Below, piece after piece: positions 17,918 to 26,900 of a stretch of 64,000 nt of DNA; the stretch's first letter is position 1, and the number at the start of each line of letters is the position of its first letter. The notes beneath the pieces were generated by a model that had not been told where the DNA came from, searched no databases, and worked only from the letters and a program-made list of their open reading frames with translations. Position numbers and translations under genes: made by a program. Source of the stretch: a virus; the IMG/VR virus record IMGVR_UViG_3300031957_002411, positions 62,001 through 126,000 of that record; one strand, written 5' to 3'.

Positions 17918-20900
17918 TTATGGACTTGGCGTTGTCGTAACACCACTAGAATATAAATTAAAACCAGATCCAGAGAATACTCCAGAAACCATATCTGGAA
18001 TGTTGCTAGCATATAGTCCCAATCCACTACTTAATACACGCCCTTCAGCTACTTCTGCGAATAAATTCATGGAACCACTAGCTACTGGAGGTCTTCCACT
18101 GGTGTATAGAGTGAAGTTTCTATTATCAATTGGAACTCCTCTGAACCTTTGTCCTGTTATTTCTTTTATAAATGGTCTGTGGACAACAAAGCCTCTTTGT
18201 GAAGGATCTTGACCAGATACTTCTAAGAATATCTCTCCCTCATTATTTGTATACAAAACTCCACTTGTTTCATGCTCTGTATTTAATCCACCGCTATTGT
18301 GAACTTCAAGATATATAAAATCACTAACGTTAGATGTTTGAGATCTATCTATGCCAGAATCACTATATATTCTAGCTTGTAAGAATATTCCGGTGTTGGC
18401 AGTTGTCTGGTCTGGGACTCTCAATATACCATCACTAACATACGCAGCGCCAGCGTCTAGCCCCATCGTAAATGTTGTATGATTACCACTAGTCGCAAAC
18501 TTATGATGAGGAGATCCTACAGCAAATATGTAATCACTATCTGATGTCTTATCTCTAGAGACAGACAAAGCTTTACCAAAGTAATCATTTTCAGATCCAG
18601 ATGCAGATACTGTCTTTTGCAATCTAGAATTGTAACCCTGTGGTACGAGTTTCTGTACCAGCTGCCAATCTTTAGTTCTGCTATCCCAATCACTTACTGC
18701 GTCTTCATAGACAAAAACTGCTCCATTATTAAGAACAGCTGTTACTCCACTGCCACCTAGAGCATACTCATGCCTTACGCCCGACTCACCCATGTCATAT
18801 ATATTTCTTTCAGGTATATCAATAGAAGCAGAGAACGCTTTATGATTAAATGCTCCACTTGCTTCACCTCCCCTAGAGAATATCATTTCCTCAAAATTAG
18901 GGAAGTCATGCCCCGGCGCTCCAACAGCAAGTACATCATCACGGAAATCAACTGAATAACCAAATTGATCAGTTACTCTAGTAAGATGATCTAGCTCTCC
19001 AGAAGTGTAAGCGTGATTACCCAAATGCAAAGAACCAGATGCAAGCTCTACATCAAATATATCTTGACCAACATTAATACTCGTAGGTCTAAACTTACGA
19101 ACTACGTTCCAACTCTTACTACTTCCACCAACTACACCGTAATCACTCAAGGTTCTAGTTCCACGCTCGTACAAGAATGCAGAACCAGCACCACCTCCAT
19201 AGCTAGTAATCGTTCCAGATATTGCTTCGTATCTAGGCGTGTTACCAGAAACAGCAGTCCAAGTAGTTGGAGTTTCTGAAGAGAAAGCAGCAAAAGGTGA
19301 ACCAACAACAAGTTTATTATCACGTATAGCTACAGAGTATCCAAACAAATCACCCGGATATCCAGAAGGTAATTTGTCAAAATCAAGATAATCATAACCT
19401 TTATCTTTGAGTAGTTGTGGCATCTGCCCATAGAATGCATCAGCATACATAGTGCCATCTATAATTCCACTAAACTTAGCAGTTCCCCCGTAGATATATT
19501 GTTCTTGATCAAATGATGCAATTTGTGCTTTTTTAAGAGCAGGTACTTGTTCGGGGCGAGGAGGAAGATCTGTTGGCAATATATACAATGGACTTTCACC
19601 AATATCAATATCTAAAATAGTAATAACATTTCCATTTCTTTCTGCTGCTGGATCAACATCATCCATGAAATTATTCATCTGTAATCCTGAAGTTGGAGTA
19701 GTTCCATCTCCAGCGAACCTAATCATTAACCCAGAATTACCAGTGGAGTTAAAGAGTTTTTGAGGACTAGATTGAACAGGGGCTTTGATTCTTGATATCA
19801 CATTGTAGGAATTGCCCTGATTTTCATCTGGGAAAACAGTGTCTGGATATAAACTATTTAGAAAATCAGCAACAGTGTCATGTATAACTCCATTTTCATT
19901 AGCAATCCTACTACCCTGAATTAGACTAGCATCAGTCAAAACAGTAATCCTAGACTTATCAACGCCAACATCAAAAGGTCTTTGGTGATATACTTCTTGG
20001 GCTGCTACAACTGGACCGTCATCAATTAAACCATCAGGATTTCTTTCAATAAATATTCCAGAACACTCAGTAGATGGACAGTATTTCATGCTATTTGTGC
20101 TGACAGGTCTTGATTCAGTGACTGTCGTAACTACTTCTGGAGTTCCCGGTATAATAATTTCTCTTTCACCAACCTTAACTGGAACTGGTGTAAGTTTTAC
20201 ATCAGAAGGTAGTAAAGCTCCAGAAATTCCAACAATACGTGTTGTAGATGGATTGAAGCTTAATGATTGAGCCTGTTCTAAAGTATAGTTAATCTTATTT
20301 GCATCCATGTAAATGGTAATTTCATTAACATCAATAGCAGTAGTACCATCTCCACTTGGGATATAAATATTTATTGATTCATGATTTACTGACCCATCAA
20401 ACTGAAACTCTCTTTGTCTTGGAGTAAATGCGTTAATATCATACTTTTGCTGCTCAGATCTAGTCTTATGTATACGAGCGCCAATAAAGTCATTAGCAAC
20501 AGTTCTAAATTCATTGTGTTGAGGATTGCCCGGAATATGAATAACGTCTTTTATTTCTACATTTGAACCACTTGCTTGTGCGCCATATCTTCTATCGCAA
20601 TTACTAATTAAGAAATTGGTTTGTAATTTTTCATTAAAGTTTGCAGATATAGTATCAACGAATACTCTATAACCAGAACCAGCTAGAACAGGGAATGTTA
20701 CGGAGGCAACACCTGTCTTCAAATATGGCACATCAATTATTTCAATGAAGTCATCAGTTATATTATGTATATCATTACTGTTTCTACTTTGTGAACTAAG
20801 TAAAGCAGTGCCTCCAGATCTTATATCAACGCAAACTAAAGAACCTAAAGGAATATCTCGAATCTCAGCAATAGTATTATTGCTAATCCTTCCATATGCA

Positions 20901-23900
20901 TTTTTTAATTCAATAGAACCTTTCAAATCTGAGTATGCAAACATTTCAGTAGACGGAGTGGTGCTTCCCTGTAGCGTAACTCCATTTGGAAGTCTAAAGT
21001 CTGTTACATCTGCGTACTTACCTCTAGCTTCTAATAATAAAGGTTTAATATTTATACCTAAACTATTTGCAATTTTCTCAACAGCTCGTATCCTATCAAT
21101 ACTAACTGATGATTCATTGCTACTACTACGACCTAAAGTAATATATAATTTTTTATTATTTGTTGAAAGCCATTCTTTAATAAATCCCATCTCTCTGTTA
21201 AACACTGTATCACTTATGGGATCACCATTATCGTCTAGCAGTGTCGGATTAGCAATCCAAGCAGCTTGATAATGATCGTTGTCTACATAAAATTTAAATG
21301 TTGTAATAGTATCTAATTTTCCGTCAGAAGGTATAGAGGCTTCAAGTAAAGCATCTAAGATAGACTCTTCTCTAGCTTCAAAGAATGAGTCAGTTCCTGT
21401 CCAATCAGCAATGAAAGCGAAGTCTTTTAGTCTCTCTGTTTCACTTCCAACCTCGTAAAGAAGATTGTCATAGAATAAAACATGTCTATCGTCACGACCA
21501 CTAAATATAAATGATCTTAGCTCTGTCTCAGTAGTGCCAATTAATATTACCTCTGACGAGCTTTCTGCATATTTTTCTTTAGCAGTTATTACCAAAGGCT
21601 GGATATTAACAGATGACCTCTTCTGTTCTTTTTCTGGATTGGATTCCCCTCTTAGAATATTAGTTTTATTAAACGATTGATCTGGAGTAGTTATAAATTT
21701 ACTAGGACTTGAAGTAGGCTGTATATTTAAATTAATACGCTTGTAATTATTTGAGTCAGCTGACCAGTAAAAAGCAGCCTCTTCAAAGGGATCATCTCCA
21801 AACACATCTTCAGATATAATTTCAGTACCCATTATATCTTCAATAATTATTTCATCTGGTGTAGCTGGTGTCACCTTCTCAAAACTAACATGTTCTGAAG
21901 CCACCATCAGAGGAATTGGCTCATAATTTATTAAAGTAGGAAATACTGGACAATCACCTTCACCAAGGCAACATCCATAATCAAGTTCATTAACAGTTCC
22001 AAACGCAAAAGCTAGATTAACTGGATATATGATAACTCCAAGACCTCTTGGGTCTTCACAAAAGTCATTCCATTCTGCTCTAAGGTCTCCACCGTGTTGA
22101 GGTATCATATTACATCTACTGTTTAGATCTGCATAACTTGGAAAATCTCCTATTTCTGGAATGCCAAGAATATTCTTTCTTTCTTCACAAGTATATGCTT
22201 CGTATATACCGGGGTAATTTAGTTTTATATCACCCACGCCTGATGCGTAAAGATCAGTACTAAGAACATAAGTTGATGTAGTATTTCTAGGAACAAAGGA
22301 TGGTATTACATTTGGTTCATTTTCATTGAATTCTTGGTCATCAAGTCTATTCGACCCAATCATAGATTCAAACGAATTTCTAGCAGGAACAATCGTCATT
22401 CTAGAATCTAATCGTTGAAGAATCTTATTTATTATTGCAGTGCCTTCTGCGTAAATCCCATTACCTTCAAATCTAGGATCATCAGCGACAAGAACTAAAT
22501 GTCTATCACCAAGACCCAACCAATCTTGTATGTTGTCTAAAACTTCATCACTTAGTGCATCTATTTCTGGAGTTATTATAAATGCTAATCCTGCGTCATT
22601 AGGAATGTCAACTTCACTCTCTGGCAGTCTAGTAAATGTTTTGGAATTTGAAGCAAAAATCTGCGACATGTGATCAAACAGATTAGCACCTTGTGATTCA
22701 ATATTTACAGATCTATGTTTGTTACCAAACAAAGTAAACTCTACAGCTTTATTGTTGTGCGGATAGTATCTTCTAGATTCAAAAACAGTTACAGAACCAG
22801 CATTAACACTATTGTACCATTGACTTTTAATATGTGTTACGTGATTGTAGTTAGTTTGTGGCCTCCACCATAGATCAATTAATCTAAGTGGATCGCCAGT
22901 ACCTATGTCGTCATGTAAAACGCTATCAGTTGGCGCACCAGCTGCTACTATACTACCATCCTCGTTAACTGCAACACTGTAGCCTAGCCTTGGAGTAGGA
23001 GCAAACTTATTAAACAACCAGCTCCATTCACCTCCCGGTTTTATTTCTGAATACTTATATTCTTTTATTAAATCATAACAATGTATATTATTATCTCTAC
23101 GTAACTGCAATTTACCACTTGGTGTTAATTCATCATACACAGCATTGTCAGCAACACTATTACTACCTGCCTCGCTTTGAAGACTTTGCCACCTTCTAAG
23201 CATGGTTCTCAAGTATCCCGTTGGATTGTCATTAGACCCAACATCAGAAAGCCAACTACCCACATAAGGTCTTGGATCTACGTAATTTTTTTGCCATATT
23301 TGAACTGCTTCATTAATATAAGGAGAGCCAATAGCAATAACATTTGCATCATCACTAATTGCAACAGCGTGTCCAAATCTATCTACCGTATTATTATTTA
23401 ATGTTGTTGGAGAATAAATCTCATCTATGATATTCCATCCAGAAACTCCATCATTATTTTCTTCTTCAAAAACAACAACTACACCACCACTAGGTGGAGC
23501 TACATTGAATGTAGCAGCATCAACGTCGAAGTTACCTATAAAGTTAGCAAACAATTCAAAATCTCTAGAATTTTTCATTCTATCTAAATCTAAAGTTTGA
23601 CGCAACAATTCATTGGAAAGATCTATCCACCTTTCTCCTCCAAGCTCTCTATTTGTAAACTCAGTTGTAGCTCCAGATCTAGGAGTTCCACCTATGTCTG
23701 TCACACCACTAGCAAGAGAGTATTCTGCATACCAATCTTTAAATCTATCGAATGAAGCACCTAGTTTTCCTGCTCCCATAGAAAAGCTATCATCAATAAT
23801 AGCAGAAACAATTACAGGTATATTATTGTTTGGTTTTGTTGCATCATACTTGAATACGCCACTCTCTGCACCGTGGAAGATTTGTTTTAGTTGTTCAAGC

Positions 23901-26900
23901 ATTTTGTCATCTGTAGCTTGCCATCCACCAGTTTGATTGTTATCAGTTCGTTTGTGATTATTAATCTCAAACTTGAACACTGTTCCATCTGCTTCTGGAT
24001 CTATAAATTCGTTAGGATCTGCATTAGCGTCATCCAAAACAGGCTCAACTACAATAATCTTAGGATCTATTTTAACAGCAGGATCACAATAGAACTTATA
24101 TAGTAAATCATGTTCTTCAATGACAGATAGAACATCACGCCATGTTTGCGTAATAGGATGTCCACCCGGACCACGGAATGTGCGCTCTTGCACAAATGGA
24201 GATGTAAAGACAAACAGGGCTACTTGTAAAGAATCTGGAACTGGGTCATCAAATCTTCTAGACCACTTACCGTTTGGCGCACCTGCAACAATAATAGGAC
24301 TGTTTCCAGAGCTAGACATGTCTAATGAATATCCTAGATTTCTACCTTCTTGGTTAAGCGTCCAGTTAGTCTGTATAGCAGCGAATGGAAGATCCCTCTG
24401 ATTGGCTGTCCCTTCATTCAATCTAGTAATGACGGATCTTGTCTTGCTATCTCTTCTCATTCCCTCTGGATAAGCCAGTTCTGTTACTAGAGAGAATCCA
24501 GATTTATCATCTTGCTCAGACCAATCAAAGCCGGTAGGTGCAGGATTTCTTTTGTACACAAATACTGAACCAGCTTCTCCAAGAGAATACGATCCAGTGA
24601 AATCGTGTACTTCACGATATGGCGCACCCACAAGTAAGTAGTTGCCCTTTGCTTTAACGGATGCTCCATATTCGTCACTGTAATCTCGACCAGAAGCTTC
24701 AGGAGTACTAACAACGCCAGAAGCTCCAGATATACCATCAGCAATTAACTTGATACCAGAGAAATTAACTTCATCATTAAACCCATACTCTATGCTCATT
24801 GATGCTGGAACACTTTTTCTGTCAGTGCCTCCAGACTTACCAAATATAGTCATTTCATAAGGAGAGTCAGGCACAAGTCCAGTATATTTTCTGATTCCAT
24901 AGAAGTGACCACTGTATCCTACATCTGTTTTAAAGCCACTAGTAGCTAGATTAGTATACAATCGTTTAGGTCTAAATATTCCAGCTTCTACACAATCATC
25001 ACCAAATGTTTCTCCGTGGATAGTAATTGGAGTCTCAGTTGCTCTTTCAAAATTGAAGTCACAGCTGCCAAATGCTGTCAAATCAACACCACGTATTTCA
25101 TCATTGGCTTCTAAATATGAATAATCAGTTTCATTTGCTAGAATACCTGTTCCAACATTTTCATTAGTCCAGTTGATGAAGTTGGAAGCATTGTCTGTAT
25201 TCGCCAAGAATGCGTAACTCATAGTTACAAGGTTTAGATTAGAAACTCCAGAAGGCACAACTCTAGAACCAATTACAAACAGAGGCATTTGATCTATATT
25301 TGTATCTTGTACTGGCTGTACTGTATTCTCAGTATACAGATTCATTAACTGTGTATCTGTAGTAGGATCTGGAATTGTACCATGTACGAATAAAGATTGT
25401 TGTTGATCTGTTTCGATCACGCCATCAGAGAATGAAAATAAACCTATACTACCAGATGGTGGCAGTGGTGTGATGTCCGTAGTGACAAATAAATTCATCT
25501 CAGAACGAGCATCCAACTCTATCTTACCACCAACAAAAAGACTAATAGCAGGATTATGAGTTTGTATATGTGGCTCATGACCAAATAATTCACCAATAGA
25601 ACCAAAAGAATTTAGACTTGGATCAAATGTTATACTTCCCTCGATGGTGCTAGTCACTAATGTCAAAGGTGGAATACTACCATTTATAGGATCGAGCGAT
25701 ACAATATTTGTACCAGAAGTGTAAAGATTAGCACTTCCACTAGCTACAGGAACAGCTTCACCGCTTGTGTATAGATTAAAGTTTCCAGAGTCTATGACAT
25801 GACTATTTACAAAGAACTCTATAGCTTGATTACGAATAGTGCGACCGTCAACATAGAAAGTAAATCCAGATTCAGGGATTATTATTCCAGAAGCCAAAGC
25901 CTCTTCAGCTCTAAGATTTACAGCATGTAATTTAAGATTAGATCTAAATGATGTGCCAGATGGATATGCTAAGTCATACTGAACAAACATTTCATCTAAA
26001 TCAAAATTGTAATATGCTTCAGTCTTTTCTCTATCAATTACATCGCTGTTGAAGTCAGCCCAAGGTTCTGAGTTGTCAATAAAATCTTCATAAGTGAAAG
26101 TACTGCTCAACTTTTGCCAGCAACCACTCTGCTCTAAGTAGTGTGCCTTACGATTTACTAAGCCATAATTACTTCTTTCAAGCTCACTGGTGTCGTTATA
26201 TTGTGGCGCATAAAGGCTAACAATTAACTTAGGACCAGTTGTTCCATCTGACCATGTAACATTATTATCAATGTCATGTTCCATTATGGTGTCAACAACT
26301 AATCCTCTTTGTGTAAAATCGTAACCTCTCGGTAAAGATTTAGATATTCTAGGTGTGACTGCGTAAAATCTATCACTATTGTCATCTCTTGGCACACTAA
26401 GATTAAATCTTAACATGTCATTTTCTATCTGAGAATGATAAGCTAAACCTGATACATTTATAGAGCCACTTGGTAAAGCAGTATCAGTCCTTTGAGTATA
26501 ACCACTACCATCATGAGATAGGTTAAAGATAACAAAATCCTTGCCTACTCTTGTTGTAAATCTATCAAACTCATGATTAAATTGACAAATCTTAAAGTCA
26601 CCCAAGTGCCACTTTTCAGTTTCATCGTTTACATATTCCCAGAAATTGTATTGTCGTTTATCGTAAGTAAGACTGCCACTATCAAATGGTACTTTAAGAG
26701 TCCTGAAGTAACCAGAGGCAGAGGTTTGCTGCATTACTCTAGATTGCTCAGACGGAATCAATCCTTGAACAATATTAGCACCACTAGCATTAAATCCACC
26801 TAAACCTATGTCTGTTATAAATGCGTTAATACCTATACCAGAACCATAAGAGTGACCAGCAATGATGTCGCTATTGCCTGATTGCATGACAAAGGTATTA

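Noticed and set aside
20745-21269. 174-residue plus-strand frame inside the giant protein gene
   Set aside because: It has no ribosome site or recognisable content and lies antisense to a continuous, domain-bearing gene.
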